DNA from: Streptomyces actinomycinicus
GTDB taxonomy: Bacteria > Actinomycetota > Actinomycetes > Streptomycetales > Streptomycetaceae
Assembly (NCBI RefSeq): GCF_016741775.1
Contig: NZ_JAERRK010000015.1
Span: forward strand, 1-64,000
Length of the DNA stretch: 64,000 nucleotides
Reading direction: 5' to 3'
Part shown: positions 43,346-52,691 of the stretch, one piece after another
How positions within the stretch are numbered: position 1 is the stretch's first letter
Layout of the letters: each line of letters starts with the position of its first letter
Notes under the pieces: model-generated
The model's database searches: none
What the model saw: the letters and a program-made list of their open reading frames with translations, nothing else
What the model was told of the DNA's origin: nothing
Position numbers and translations under genes: made by a program

Positions 43346-44083
43346 TCACGTCAGGAAGCCCCGCAGCAGGGCCGCCGTCCCCGCGCAGTGCTCGCGCATC
43401 ATCTCCCTCGCCCCGTCCGCGTCCCCGTCCAGCACCGCCTCCACCAGCGCGGTGTGCTGCCGCTGGGAGTGCTCCAGGTTGCGCACCAGCAGCGGGATGC
43501 AGTCCAGGAGGTCGTTGACCGTGGCCCGGACCGCCGCGTACTGCGCGGTCAGCGACGGTGAGCCGCACAGCTCGGCCAGCGTCAGGTGGAGCAGCGTGTC
43601 CGCCCGCCGGTAGTCCGTGAGCGGGGCCCCGTGGGTGCGGTCCAGTGCCTCGCGCAGCCGGCCGGCCTGCTCCTCCGTCAGCCCGTGCGCCGCGCACAGC
43701 CCGGCCGCGCCCACCTCGAGCACCTCGCGGAACCGCAGCACGTCCTCGACGTCGACCTCGGCGATCCGCCGCCGCAGCTCGTCCTCGCCGGCCCCCTCCG
43801 TGCGCGGCAGCACGAACGTTCCGCCGTACCGCCCGCGGCGCGCCTCCACCAGCCCCTGGTCCTGCAGCACCTTCAGGACCTCGCGCAGCGTCACCCGGCT
43901 GATCCCGAGCCGCTCCGCCAGCTCCCGCTCGGCCGGCAGCCGCTCGCCGCCCGGCACCAGGCCCAGCCGGACGACCTGGAGGATCTGCTCCAGCGCCTCC
44001 TCGAAGCCGTTGCCCGCCCGCACCGGCCGCAGCACCGGAGCGAGCCGGTCGTCCAGCCCGCTGAACTCCATGTCCTGCGACAT
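43346..44083 (-). CDS. epuRI: GntR/FadR-family repressor EpuRI
   Basis: 245 aa. The GntR winged helix (about 18-85, LPAERELAERLGISRVTLREVLKVLQDQGLVEARRGRYGG) and an FCD ligand domain (about 100-235) are present. The divergent partner is glnA4, whose S. coelicolor neighbour SCO1614 (EpuRI) represses it and is relieved by ethanolamine. The ATG at 44083 has AAGGGGG 9 nt upstream. The 95-bp divergent space contains repeated GCAAT elements that may be its operator. Confidence 0.88.
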   Translation of the reverse strand: MSQDMEFSGLDDRLAPVLRPVRAGNGFEEALEQILQVVRLGLVPGGERLPAERELAERLGISRVTLREVLKVLQDQGLVEARRGRYGGTFVLPRTEGAGEDELRRRIAEVDVEDVLRFREVLEVGAAGLCAAHGLTEEQAGRLREALDRTHGAPLTDYRRADTLLHLTLAELCGSPSLTAQYAAVRATVNDLLDCIPLLVRNLEHSQRQHTALVEAVLDGDADGAREMMREHCAGTAALLRGFLT

Positions 44084-44097
44084 CCGGCGTACCCCCT

Positions 44098-44126
44098 TCC
44101 CAAGCAATGGTTCTCCGCAATACCTT
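44098..44126 (+). promoter_or_regulatory. Candidate glnA4 promoter with GCAAT direct repeats
   Basis: -35 TTCCCA (44098-44103), 17-nt spacer, -10 TACCTT (44121-44126). GCAAT occurs at 44104-44108 and 44117-44121, between and touching the boxes, so a bound repressor would block polymerase. On the other strand TAAGGT could serve epuRI. Confidence 0.4.
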
Positions 44127-44178
44127 ATGGCTCCCGGCCCGGCAGAAAAAGCGCGATGGCGCCGAAGGAGGCTCTCCC

Positions 44179-45543
44179 GTGGCAGACCGCACACCCCCGC
44201 TCAGCGTCGAGGAACTGCACGCCCTCGTCGCGAGCGGTGAGATCGACACTGTCGTCCTGGCCTTCCCCGACATGCAAGGGCGGCTCCAGGGCAAGCGGTT
44301 CGCCGCCCGCTTCTTCCTCGACGAGGTCCTGCAGCACGGTACCGAGGGCTGCAACTACCTCCTCGCCGTCGACACCGAGATGAACACCGTCGACGGCTAC
44401 GCGATGTCCTCCTGGGACCGCGGCTACGGCGACTTCGCCATGCACCCCGACCTGCACACGCTGCGCCGGATCCCCTGGCACCCCGGCACCGCCCTGCTCG
44501 TCGCCGACCTCGCCTGGAACGACGGCTCCCCGGTGGCCGCCGCCCCGCGCCAGATCCTGCGCCGCCAGCTCGACCGCCTCGCCGAACTCGGCTACACCGC
44601 CCAGGTCGGCACCGAGCTGGAGTTCATCGTCTTCAAGGACAGCTACGAACAGGCCTGGGACGCGGGCTACCGGGGGCTCACCCCGGCCAACCAGTACAAC
44701 ATCGACTACTCCATCCTCGGCACCGGCCGCATCGAGCCCCTGCTGCGCCGCCTGCGCAACGACATGGCCGGCGCCGGCCTCACGGTCGAGTCCGCCAAGG
44801 GCGAGTGCAACCCCGGCCAGCACGAGATCGCCTTCCGCTACGACGAGGCCCTCACCACCTGCGACCAGCACGCCCTGTACAAGACCGGCGCCAAGGAGAT
44901 CGCCGCCCAGGAGGGCGTCTCGATCACCTTCATGGCCAAGTACAACGAGCGCGAGGGCAACTCCTGCCACATCCACCTCTCGCTCGCCGACGCCGACGGC
45001 TCCAACGCCATGGCCGGCGAGGGCGAGGGCGGCATGTCCGACGTCATGCGGCACTTCCTCGCCGGACAGCTCGCCGCCCTGCGCGACTTCTCGCTGCTCT
45101 ACGCGCCGAACATCAACTCCTACAAACGCTTCCAGCCCGGCTCCTTCGCGCCCACCGCCGTCGCCTGGGGGCACGACAACCGCACCTGCGCCCTCCGCGT
45201 GGTCGGCCACGGCCGCTCCCTGCGCTTCGAGAACCGCCTCCCCGGCGGCGACGTCAACCCGTACCTGGCCGTCGCCGGACTCGTCGCGGCCGGCCTGCAC
45301 GGCATCGAGCAGAAGCTGGAACTCCCCGAGCCCTGCCCCGGCAACGCCTACACCGCGGACTTCGAGCACGTCCCGACCACCCTGCGCGAGGCCGCCGAAC
45401 TCTGGGAGAACAGCCCCGTCGCCAAGGCCGCCTTCGGCGACGAGGTCGTGGCCCACTACCGCAACATGGCGCGCGTCGAACTCGAGGCCTTCGACGCCGC
45501 GGTCACCGACTGGGAGCTGCGCCGCTCCTTCGAACGCTTGTGA
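44179..45543 (+). CDS. glnA4: Gamma-glutamylethanolamide synthetase (glutamine-synthetase-like) GlnA4
   Basis: 454 aa of the GS type I fold but lacking true glutamine synthetase features such as the adenylylation loop. Metal/glutamate ligands are in GTELEF (E146, E148), the ammonia-site region is changed, and NSCHIHLSL, the KRFQPGSFAPT loop and NRTCALRV follow. S. coelicolor GlnA4 (SCO1613) glutamylates ethanolamine. Identification here rests on the gene context with epuRI, the amidotransferase, ALDH and SDR genes. The GTG at 44179 has GAAGGAGGC 7 nt upstream. Confidence 0.9.
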   Translation: MADRTPPLSVEELHALVASGEIDTVVLAFPDMQGRLQGKRFAARFFLDEVLQHGTEGCNYLLAVDTEMNTVDGYAMSSWDRGYGDFAMHPDLHTLRRIPWHPGTALLVADLAWNDGSPVAAAPRQILRRQLDRLAELGYTAQVGTELEFIVFKDSYEQAWDAGYRGLTPANQYNIDYSILGTGRIEPLLRRLRNDMAGAGLTVESAKGECNPGQHEIAFRYDEALTTCDQHALYKTGAKEIAAQEGVSITFMAKYNEREGNSCHIHLSLADADGSNAMAGEGEGGMSDVMRHFLAGQLAALRDFSLLYAPNINSYKRFQPGSFAPTAVAWGHDNRTCALRVVGHGRSLRFENRLPGGDVNPYLAVAGLVAAGLHGIEQKLELPEPCPGNAYTADFEHVPTTLREAAELWENSPVAKAAFGDEVVAHYRNMARVELEAFDAAVTDWELRRSFERL

Positions 45544-45551
45544 GGCATGAC

Positions 45552-46925
45552 GTGTCCCAACCGTACGAACTCGACGTTCTCAACCCCGCGACGGAAGAGG
45601 TGATCGCGACCGTACCCGGAGCGGCCGAACAGGACGTCGACGCGGCTGCGTCCCGGGCCGAACGAGCCCAGCGAACGTGGGCGGCCCTCGCGCCCGGCGA
45701 CCGGGCCCGGCTGCTGCGCCGGTTCGCCACCGTCGTCGACGACCACATCGAGGAACTCGCCCGGCTGGAGGTGCGCGAGGCCGGCCACACCATCGGCAAC
45801 GCCCGCTGGGAAGCCGGCAACGTCCGCGATCTGCTGGACTACGCGGCGGGCGGCGTGGAACGGCTGACCGGCCGGCAGATCCCCGTCGCCGGCGGTCTGG
45901 ACGTCACGCTTCTCGAACCGCTCGGGGTGGTCGGGGTCATCGCGCCCTGGAACTTCCCCATGCCGATCGCCGCCTGGGGCATGGCCCCGGCGCTCGCGGC
46001 GGGAAACGCGGTCCTCCTGAAGCCCGCCGAGACCACTCCGCTGACGGCCCTGCGGCTCGCCGAACTCGCGCTCGAGGCGGGACTGCCCGAGCACCTGTTC
46101 CAGGTCCTGCCGGGTCGCGGTGACATCGCGGGCGACGCCCTGGTCCGGAACCCACGCGTCGCCAAGATCGTCTTCACCGGCTCCACCCGGGTCGGCAGGC
46201 GCATCATGGCGCTCTGCGCGGACCAGACCAAGCGCCTCACCCTCGAACTCGGCGGCAAGAGCCCCAATGTCGTCTTCGCCGACGCCGATCTGGAGGCCGC
46301 CCTCGACCCCTTCTCGTTCCTGGACAACTCCGGGCAGGACTGCTGCGCCCGCACCCGCGTCCTGGTCCAGGAGCCGGTGTACGAGGAGGCCCGCGAGTTC
46401 CTCGCCGACGCGCTGGCCGCCGTGGTGGTCGGCGACCCGGCCGACGAGAAGACGCAGATGGGCCCGCTGATCTCCGGGCAGCAGCTGGAACGCGTACGGT
46501 CCTACGTCCCCGAGGACGCCCCCGCCCTGCGCGGCACGGCCCCCGACGGGCCAGGCTTCTGGTTCCCGCCGACCGTCCTCACCGGGGAGCGGCACGACAG
46601 TGCCGCGGCCCGTGAGGAGATCTTCGGCCCCGTCGCCGTCCTCCTGCCGTTCACCGACGAGCAGGACGCCGTCCGCCTCGCCAACGACACCCCCTACGGC
46701 CTCTCCGGCTCCATCTGGACCCGGGACGTGGGCCGCGCGCTGCGCGTCTCCCAGGCCGTCCGCGCGGGCAACCTGTCCGTCAACTCCCACTCCAGCGTCC
46801 GCTACTCCACACCGTTCGGCGGCTTCCAGCAGTCCGGCCTCGGCCGCGAACTCGGCCCCGACGCCCTGACCGCCTTCACCGAAACCAAGAACGTCTTCAT
46901 CAGTACGGAGGGCCCCGCACAGTGA
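45552..46925 (+). CDS. NAD(P)-dependent aldehyde dehydrogenase
   Basis: 457 aa. ALDH hallmarks: APWNFPMP, the glutamate motif LELGGKSPN (E232), the catalytic cysteine in GQDCCAR (C264) and EEIFGPV near the C-terminus. In the ethanolamine-type pathway it could oxidise the aldehyde derived from the gamma-glutamylated amino alcohol. It begins 8 bp after glnA4 (GTG, with GAGG from the glnA4 stop region as ribosome-binding site) and overlaps the next gene by 4 bp. Confidence 0.93.
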   Translation: MSQPYELDVLNPATEEVIATVPGAAEQDVDAAASRAERAQRTWAALAPGDRARLLRRFATVVDDHIEELARLEVREAGHTIGNARWEAGNVRDLLDYAAGGVERLTGRQIPVAGGLDVTLLEPLGVVGVIAPWNFPMPIAAWGMAPALAAGNAVLLKPAETTPLTALRLAELALEAGLPEHLFQVLPGRGDIAGDALVRNPRVAKIVFTGSTRVGRRIMALCADQTKRLTLELGGKSPNVVFADADLEAALDPFSFLDNSGQDCCARTRVLVQEPVYEEAREFLADALAAVVVGDPADEKTQMGPLISGQQLERVRSYVPEDAPALRGTAPDGPGFWFPPTVLTGERHDSAAAREEIFGPVAVLLPFTDEQDAVRLANDTPYGLSGSIWTRDVGRALRVSQAVRAGNLSVNSHSSVRYSTPFGGFQQSGLGRELGPDALTAFTETKNVFISTEGPAQ

Positions 46926-47713
46926 CCGCTACGACCGCAGAGACCGTCTGCCGCCGCCTGGTCGGCCGTACCGCCGTCGTCACCGGAGCCGGCAGCGGCA
47001 TCGGACTCGCCGCCGCCCGCCGGCTCGCCTCCGAGGGCGCGAACGTCGTCTGCGCCGACGTCGACGAGGCCCGCGGCAAGGCCGCCGCCGACGAGGTGGG
47101 CGGACTCTTCGTCAAGGTCGACGTCACCGACTCCGAGCAGGTCGAGGCGCTGTTCAAGGCGGCGTACGACACCTACGGCAGCGTCGACATCGCCTTCAAC
47201 AACGCCGGTATCTCGCCGCCCGACGACGACTCCATCCTGGAGACCGGCCTGGAGGCCTGGAAGCGCGTCCAGGAGGTCAACCTCACCTCCGTCTACCTGT
47301 GCTGCAAGGCCGCCATCCCCTACATGCGCCGCCAGGGCAAGGGCTCCATCATCAACACCGCGTCCTTCGTGGCGAGGATGGGCGCGGCCACGTCCCAGAT
47401 CTCGTACACGGCCTCCAAGGGCGGTGTCCTCGCCATGTCCCGCGAACTCGGCGTGCAGTTCGCCCGCGAGGGCATCCGGGTCAACGCCCTCTGCCCGGGC
47501 CCGGTGAACACCCCGCTCCTGCAGGAGCTGTTCGCCAAGGACCCGGAGCGGGCCGCCCGCCGCCTCGTGCACATCCCGGTCGGCCGGTTCGCCGAGGCCG
47601 AGGAGATCGCCGCCGCGGTCGCCTTCCTGGCCAGCGACGACTCGTCCTTCGTCAACGCCACCGACTTCCTGGTGGACGGCGGGATCGCGGGCGCGTACGT
47701 CACGCCGATGTAG
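46922..47713 (+). CDS. Short-chain dehydrogenase/reductase
   Basis: 263 aa. TGAGSGIG (cofactor loop), NNAG, catalytic Ser region (INTASF) and YTASK (Tyr/Lys) are all present, so it is an active classical SDR. Being third in the glnA4 unit, it is a good candidate for converting the gamma-glutamyl amino alcohol to its aldehyde before the ALDH step (inference from order). The GTG overlaps the ALDH stop (GTGA). Confidence 0.93.
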   Translation: MTATTAETVCRRLVGRTAVVTGAGSGIGLAAARRLASEGANVVCADVDEARGKAAADEVGGLFVKVDVTDSEQVEALFKAAYDTYGSVDIAFNNAGISPPDDDSILETGLEAWKRVQEVNLTSVYLCCKAAIPYMRRQGKGSIINTASFVARMGAATSQISYTASKGGVLAMSRELGVQFAREGIRVNALCPGPVNTPLLQELFAKDPERAARRLVHIPVGRFAEAEEIAAAVAFLASDDSSFVNATDFLVDGGIAGAYVTPM

Positions 47714-47738
47714 GGACAAAGGTGTACGGTCCGCGCAT

Positions 47739-49031
47739 ATGCGACACCTTCTCGCGTGGACCCTGGCAGCGGCCGCCACCCTGGCGGCCGCGCCCACCGC
47801 AGCACCGGCCGCGCCCACCGCAGCACCGGCCGCGCCCACCGCAGCACCGGCCGCGCCCACCGCAGCACCGGCCGCCTCCGACTGCCCCCGGCTGAGCACC
47901 CGTTGGTACGGCGACAACCGCGCCCGCCTGCAACACGTCATCGACGCGTACGGCAGCTGCTCCGGGCGCAAGGGCGCGGTCGCCGTCTTCGACTGGGACA
48001 ACACGGTCACCAAGAACGACGTCACCGACGCCACCCTCTCCTGGGCCCTCCGCCACGACGCACTGCTGCGCCCCGCCCGCTGGAAGGACACCAGCGCCTG
48101 GCTGACGGACGCCGCCGACCGGGCCCTCACCGCCGCCTGCGGCACCGGCCCGGGCGTGCCCCTGAGGACCTCCGCCGAGCCGCGCTGCGCGGACGAGATC
48201 CTCGAGATCCGCGAGAACGCCACCACCATGAGCGGCGCCCCCGCCTTCACGGGCCGCTGGAACCACCGGCGCACGATCCCGCAGTACGCCTGGGTGCCCC
48301 AGCTCTTCGCCGGCCGCACCCCCGCCGACCTCGCCGCCTACACCGGCGCCGCCCGCCGCGAGGCCCTGGCCGCCCCCGTCGGCGCGACCCGCACCCTCGG
48401 CAGCCACACCGTCCCCGCCTACGTCCGCTACTACGCCCAGCAGACCGACCTGATCCGCACCCTGCGCCGCGCCGGGTTCCGGGTCTACGTGGTCTCGGCG
48501 GGCGTCGAGGCCGTCACCGAGGTCTGGTCCCGCGCGGTCGGCGTGGACGCGGCACACACCGTCGCCATCCGCCCGGTCCTCGACGGCCGGGGCCGGATCA
48601 CCGTGCGCACCGAGGGCTGCGGCGGCGTCCCGGGCGGCCGCGGCACGGTCATCCCGTACATCGACGGCAAACGCTGCTGGATCAACCAGGAGGTCTACGG
48701 CGTCCGGGGCGCGCGTGCCTGGCAGCGCCGGCCCGCGGCGCAGCGGCCCGCCCTCGCCGCCGGCGACGCCGACACCGACGTCACCTTCGTCGGCGACGCC
48801 ACCGGAGCCCACCTCGTGATCAACCGCAACAAGCCGGAGCTGATGTGCCGGGCCTACGCCGACGCGGACGGCCGCTGGCTGGTCAACCCCATGTTCCTCG
48901 CCCCGCTGCCGCGCCGGCCCGCGTCCTACCCGTGCTCGACCACGGCGTACACCGCACCCGACGGCACGCACGGACCGGTCCGCCGCGCCGACGGCTCACC
49001 GCTGCCCGACCAGCCGGACACGGCGTACTGA
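47739..49031 (+). CDS. Secreted HAD-family phosphatase
   Basis: 430 aa. A signal peptide (about 1-18) runs into a repeat-built linker of APTAAPA units (18-45). The HAD nucleophile motif is FDWDNTVTK (near residue 86), with VYVVSAGVEAVTEVW as motif II and VTFVGDATGAHL as the acidic motif IV. Secreted HAD acid phosphatases scavenge phosphate. A -10-like TACGGT (47725-47730) ends 8 nt before the ATG, and no Shine-Dalgarno is seen. It is convergent with the aldolase-like gene (7-bp gap). Confidence 0.87.
   Translation: MRHLLAWTLAAAATLAAAPTAAPAAPTAAPAAPTAAPAAPTAAPAASDCPRLSTRWYGDNRARLQHVIDAYGSCSGRKGAVAVFDWDNTVTKNDVTDATLSWALRHDALLRPARWKDTSAWLTDAADRALTAACGTGPGVPLRTSAEPRCADEILEIRENATTMSGAPAFTGRWNHRRTIPQYAWVPQLFAGRTPADLAAYTGAARREALAAPVGATRTLGSHTVPAYVRYYAQQTDLIRTLRRAGFRVYVVSAGVEAVTEVWSRAVGVDAAHTVAIRPVLDGRGRITVRTEGCGGVPGGRGTVIPYIDGKRCWINQEVYGVRGARAWQRRPAAQRPALAAGDADTDVTFVGDATGAHLVINRNKPELMCRAYADADGRWLVNPMFLAPLPRRPASYPCSTTAYTAPDGTHGPVRRADGSPLPDQPDTAY
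47787..47870. repeat. Four exact 21-bp in-frame repeats in the phosphatase linker
   Basis: The unit GCCGCGCCCACCGCAGCACC (plus G) is repeated at 47787, 47808, 47829 and 47850. It encodes the Ala/Pro/Thr linker after the signal peptide. Confidence 0.95.
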
Positions 49032-49038
49032 GGGCGGC

Positions 49039-50241
49039 TCACAGGAAGGTGCGGCCCTCCCCCCGGTAGGTCGGTACGGTCGCCGTCACGGTGTCGCCCT
49101 CGATCAGGTGCAGCGTGTCGAACCGCTCGCACAGCTCGCCCGCCTTGGCGTGCCGGAACCACACCTTGTCGCCGACGAGCAGATCGTCGGCCGGTGAGCC
49201 GAGCAGCGGGGTCTGCACCTCGCCGGGGCCCTCCTGCGGGTCGTACCGCAGCCCCTCCGGCAGGTACGGCACCGGAAGCCGGTCGGGACCCGCGACACCG
49301 GAGGCCGGGTAGCCGCCGCCGAGCACGGTGACCACACCGACGCCGGGCCGGCGGACGACCGGCTGGGCGAAGAGCGCGGCGGGCCGGCCCGTGAACGAGG
49401 TGTAGTTGTCGAACAGGCGCGGCACGTACAGCCCCGAGCCGGCCGCGATCTCCGTCACCGCGTCCTCGGCGGCGGTGTGCTGCACGCTGCCGGTACCGCC
49501 GCCGTTCACGAACTCCAGGTCCGGCACGACGGCCCGGACCGCCCGGACGACCGCGGCCCGCCGCTCCGCCAGCTCCCGCCGTGCGGTCGCCTGCATCAGC
49601 CGGATGACCCGCGACCGCAGCGGCCGTCCGGCGACCGCGTCCCCGACCCCGGCTATGTGCCCCTCGTACGCCATGATCCCGACCAGCCGGAACCCCGGCC
49701 GCCGGGCCACTGACCGGGCCAGCTCGGCGAGTTGGCCGGGGGAGCGCAGGGGCGAGCGCCGGGCCCCGACCCGCACCCGGCCGCCGAACATCTGCAGCGA
49801 GGTGTCCAACTCCAGGCAGACCCGCACCACTTCACGCCCGCCGTCGCGGGCGGCGTCGATGAGATCGAGCTGGGCCGGGTCGTCGATCATCACGGTGACG
49901 GCGGCGGCCGGCTTGGGATCGGCGGCCAGTTCCGCGAACCCGGCCCGGTCGGCCGACGGGTAGGCCAGCAGCACGTCGTCGAACCCGGAACGCGCGAGCC
50001 ACAGCGACTCGGCCAGGGTGAACGACATGATGCCCCGGAAGCCCTCCATGGCCAGGACCCGCTCCAGCAGGGCCCGGCAGCGCACCGACTTGCTGGCGAC
50101 CCGGACCGGTTTGCCGGCGGCGCGGCGCACCAGATCGGCGGCATTGGCGGCGAACGCGTCCAGGTCCACGATCGCGAGAGGGGCGTCGAGATGGGCGGTG
50201 GCCCGGTCGTAACGGGCCCGGTCGGCGGCAGGCGCAGTCAT
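49039..50241 (-). CDS. PLP-dependent alanine-racemase-fold enzyme (amino acid deaminase/aldolase type)
   Basis: 400 aa. Fold-type III PLP barrel: the Schiff-base lysine is in VRVASKSVRC (K51), with FVNGGGTGSVQHT, EIAAGSGLY and a C-terminal D-threonine-aldolase-like domain (GDKVWFRHAKAGELCERFD). D-threonine aldolases and D-serine dehydratases share this plan; the substrate is not determined. The ATG at 50241 is supported by the normal N-terminus of the family. Confidence 0.85.
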   Translation of the reverse strand: MTAPAADRARYDRATAHLDAPLAIVDLDAFAANAADLVRRAAGKPVRVASKSVRCRALLERVLAMEGFRGIMSFTLAESLWLARSGFDDVLLAYPSADRAGFAELAADPKPAAAVTVMIDDPAQLDLIDAARDGGREVVRVCLELDTSLQMFGGRVRVGARRSPLRSPGQLAELARSVARRPGFRLVGIMAYEGHIAGVGDAVAGRPLRSRVIRLMQATARRELAERRAAVVRAVRAVVPDLEFVNGGGTGSVQHTAAEDAVTEIAAGSGLYVPRLFDNYTSFTGRPAALFAQPVVRRPGVGVVTVLGGGYPASGVAGPDRLPVPYLPEGLRYDPQEGPGEVQTPLLGSPADDLLVGDKVWFRHAKAGELCERFDTLHLIEGDTVTATVPTYRGEGRTFL

Positions 50242-50513
50242 GACGGAAGCCTGCCAGAGACGATTACCGCAGGGTAGGGGGACGTTCCGGGCAGATGCCC
50301 CGGGCCTGCGGACCGGTTCCGTCCCGGCCCCCGACAGCCCGTAGAGTGACGCGCACGAACGGCGGAACGCGCCTGGCGCACCACATGAACCGGGATGCCG
50401 CTCCGGCCGTACGGGTATGCGTGCCCGGAAGGAGCTTGAGCACCGGGCGCGGCCGAGCAGCACAGCGGCCCGCGTACGAAAGAGCGGCCCGGGCACGAGG
50501 AAACGGGGGGTGC
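50242..50513. other. Divergent intergenic region, 272 bp
   Basis: No gene is seen. TAGAGT (50342-50347) with TTCCGT 19 nt upstream is a possible promoter for the downstream membrane protein gene, with a leader of about 160 nt. Confidence 0.4.
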
Positions 50514-52691
50514 ATGAGCACGGAAGCGCGGCACGCCCCCGTCCCGCGACGTCCGTCGACCCCGCCCGGACAGTCCACTGACAACGGCGTCGAACCGGCA
50601 CCCCCGGGTACGGCGCCGCGCGTGCCGCCGGGCCCCCCGCCCCAGCGCCCACCGATGCCGTCCGCACCCCCACGCCCGTTCCGCCGGCCACCGGACGTCG
50701 ACCCCGACGACGAACCTTCCGTCTTCACCCCACGAGAGTCCTCCCGCACCACGCCCTGGGACACCTCCCGCACCACGCCAGGCGACGGCTCGCGCACGAC
50801 ACCCGGCGACACCGCCCGCACCTCGCCCGGCGACGGCTCGCGCACCTCGCCCGGCGACACCGCCCGCACATCGCCCGGCGGCGGCTCGCGCACCTCGCCC
50901 GGCGGCGGCTCCGGCGCCACGCCCGGCGGCCGGCCCTTCGCCGACAGCGCGCCCGCCGGCCGGTCCGGCCCCGCGAGGGCCGCCGGTCAGCCGCGTGTCC
51001 CGGCATCACGGCAGTCGGCCGTGCCCGAGGTCCCCGCCCCCGCGAGCCCGCCCCCGCCCCCCGCCTCGGCCCGCTTCCCCGACGCACGCCCGAGCGCCGG
51101 CCCCGCCCCACGCCGTGACGGAACCGGCACGGCAGATCCGGCCCGCCCGGACGCGCAGCCGCGCCGGCCGGGGGCTCCGGTGGGGGCGGCCGGTGCTGAT
51201 CGCCAGGTGCGTCGGCCGGTGGTGCGGGTGGACGAGACCGGTCCAAGTGGGCGGGTTCGCCGGCCAGGGGCTCCGGGGGAGTCCGCTGGTGCTGGTGCTG
51301 GTGCTGGTGCTGGTGCCGGTGGTGCTCATGGTGCCGATGGTGCCGGCGCCGGGTGGGTGGGTCAGCCGGTGGCTCCTTCCGAGGCGGCCGCGGAGACGAC
51401 GGCCCGGCTGCGGCCCCGCAGCGGCGCACGCGGCCAGGGCGCCCCGGCGGAAACACCGTCGGAGACCACGGCCCGGCTCCGCCCGATCCCCCCGGACGCC
51501 TCCGCTTCCCCGGCGCACCCGGCTCGCTCAGCTCCCTCCTCCGCCGCGTCGGCCCCGGCCGTCTCATCCGCGCCGTCGGCCGGTGTCCGACACCCCGCGC
51601 CCGCGGCCGGTCGCCCGGCGTCGGTGGAGCCGGCCGCCGACCCCCGTAGCGGGTCCGCACCGGCACCCGCCGTCGTCCCCGCACCCGCCGTCGTCCCCGC
51701 ACCCGGCGTCGTCCCCGCCTCTGGGACCGGTGCCCCCGGGACCGGTGCCCCCGCGAGCGGTGGTCGTGCGAGCGGTGGTCGTGTGCGGGGCCAGGAGGGG
51801 CCTGCCTGGCGGCCGGTGGAGCCGGCGCAGCCCGGGAGGCCCGGGCCCGATCCGGCGCACTCGTGGAGCGCCGGGTCCGCCGCCCAGCCCGTCGGGTCCT
51901 TCACGGAACCCGCGACCTCCGGTGAACGGACCCGGCACCGCGTCGGCCCCCGTACCGCCGCTGCCGCCGCCTGCCTGGTGCTCGGCCTCGGTCTCATCGG
52001 CGGTGCCGTGACCGGGAGCTGGCTCACCGGGGACGGCGCGGACGAGAGCGCCGGCAACGCCTTCAGCACCGCCGGGACGCTCTGGCACAACGTGCCCGTG
52101 GACGAGCTGTTCCCGCCCACCGTCCAGGGCACCGGCGCAGGCCCCGGCGGCGCCGACCGCACCTGGACCCGGATCGCCGTCGCCCCCGACACCGGCTGCG
52201 CCCACGCCTTCGACCCCCTCCTGCACAAGGCCCTCGCCCCGGTCGGCTGCCGGAGACTGCTGCGCGCCACCTACACCGACGCCACCCAGACCTACGTCAC
52301 CACCGTCGGCCTGCTCTTCACCAAGGCCGACCCCGCCGCGATGTCCGCGCTCGCCGCCCGCTTCCGCGACGAGCACCTGGACCGCCGCGCCGACCTCATG
52401 CCCCGGGCCTACCACGCCCCGGACACGGCCGCCGCCGTCTTCGGCGACAAGCAGCGCGCGTCCTGGACCGTCTCCGTCCTCACCGACGCCCCCGTCGTCG
52501 CCTTCGCCGTCTCCGGCTGGGCCGACGGCCGCACCGTCGACTCGCCGGAACCCGCCGCGGAGGCGGTCCGCTCCGGCGTCACCACGGCACCGGCCCAGGC
52601 CGGCCTCGGCAACGAGGCCCAGGGCCTGGCCGACCGCATCGAACGGCGCCTGCGCAAGACCGTCGGCACGGCAACGGAGAAGCCCTCGTGA
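50514..52691 (+). CDS. Large, mostly disordered single-pass membrane protein paired with a mycosin-like protease
   Basis: 725 aa. Residues 1-485 are Pro/Ala/Gly/Ser/Arg-rich and disordered, with several internal repeats (8-aa RTSPGDxx, Ala-Gly runs, APAVVP units). A single transmembrane helix (about 488-508, AAAACLVLGLGLIGGAVTG) is followed by a folded domain of about 200 aa that should lie outside, containing cysteines (TGCAHAF, VGCRRLL). Function unknown. It overlaps the protease gene by 4 bp, so the two are made together. The start ATG has GGGGGG upstream. Codon use in 51171-51370 differs from the rest. Confidence 0.85.
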   Translation: MSTEARHAPVPRRPSTPPGQSTDNGVEPAPPGTAPRVPPGPPPQRPPMPSAPPRPFRRPPDVDPDDEPSVFTPRESSRTTPWDTSRTTPGDGSRTTPGDTARTSPGDGSRTSPGDTARTSPGGGSRTSPGGGSGATPGGRPFADSAPAGRSGPARAAGQPRVPASRQSAVPEVPAPASPPPPPASARFPDARPSAGPAPRRDGTGTADPARPDAQPRRPGAPVGAAGADRQVRRPVVRVDETGPSGRVRRPGAPGESAGAGAGAGAGAGGAHGADGAGAGWVGQPVAPSEAAAETTARLRPRSGARGQGAPAETPSETTARLRPIPPDASASPAHPARSAPSSAASAPAVSSAPSAGVRHPAPAAGRPASVEPAADPRSGSAPAPAVVPAPAVVPAPGVVPASGTGAPGTGAPASGGRASGGRVRGQEGPAWRPVEPAQPGRPGPDPAHSWSAGSAAQPVGSFTEPATSGERTRHRVGPRTAAAAACLVLGLGLIGGAVTGSWLTGDGADESAGNAFSTAGTLWHNVPVDELFPPTVQGTGAGPGGADRTWTRIAVAPDTGCAHAFDPLLHKALAPVGCRRLLRATYTDATQTYVTTVGLLFTKADPAAMSALAARFRDEHLDRRADLMPRAYHAPDTAAAVFGDKQRASWTVSVLTDAPVVAFAVSGWADGRTVDSPEPAAEAVRSGVTTAPAQAGLGNEAQGLADRIERRLRKTVGTATEKPS

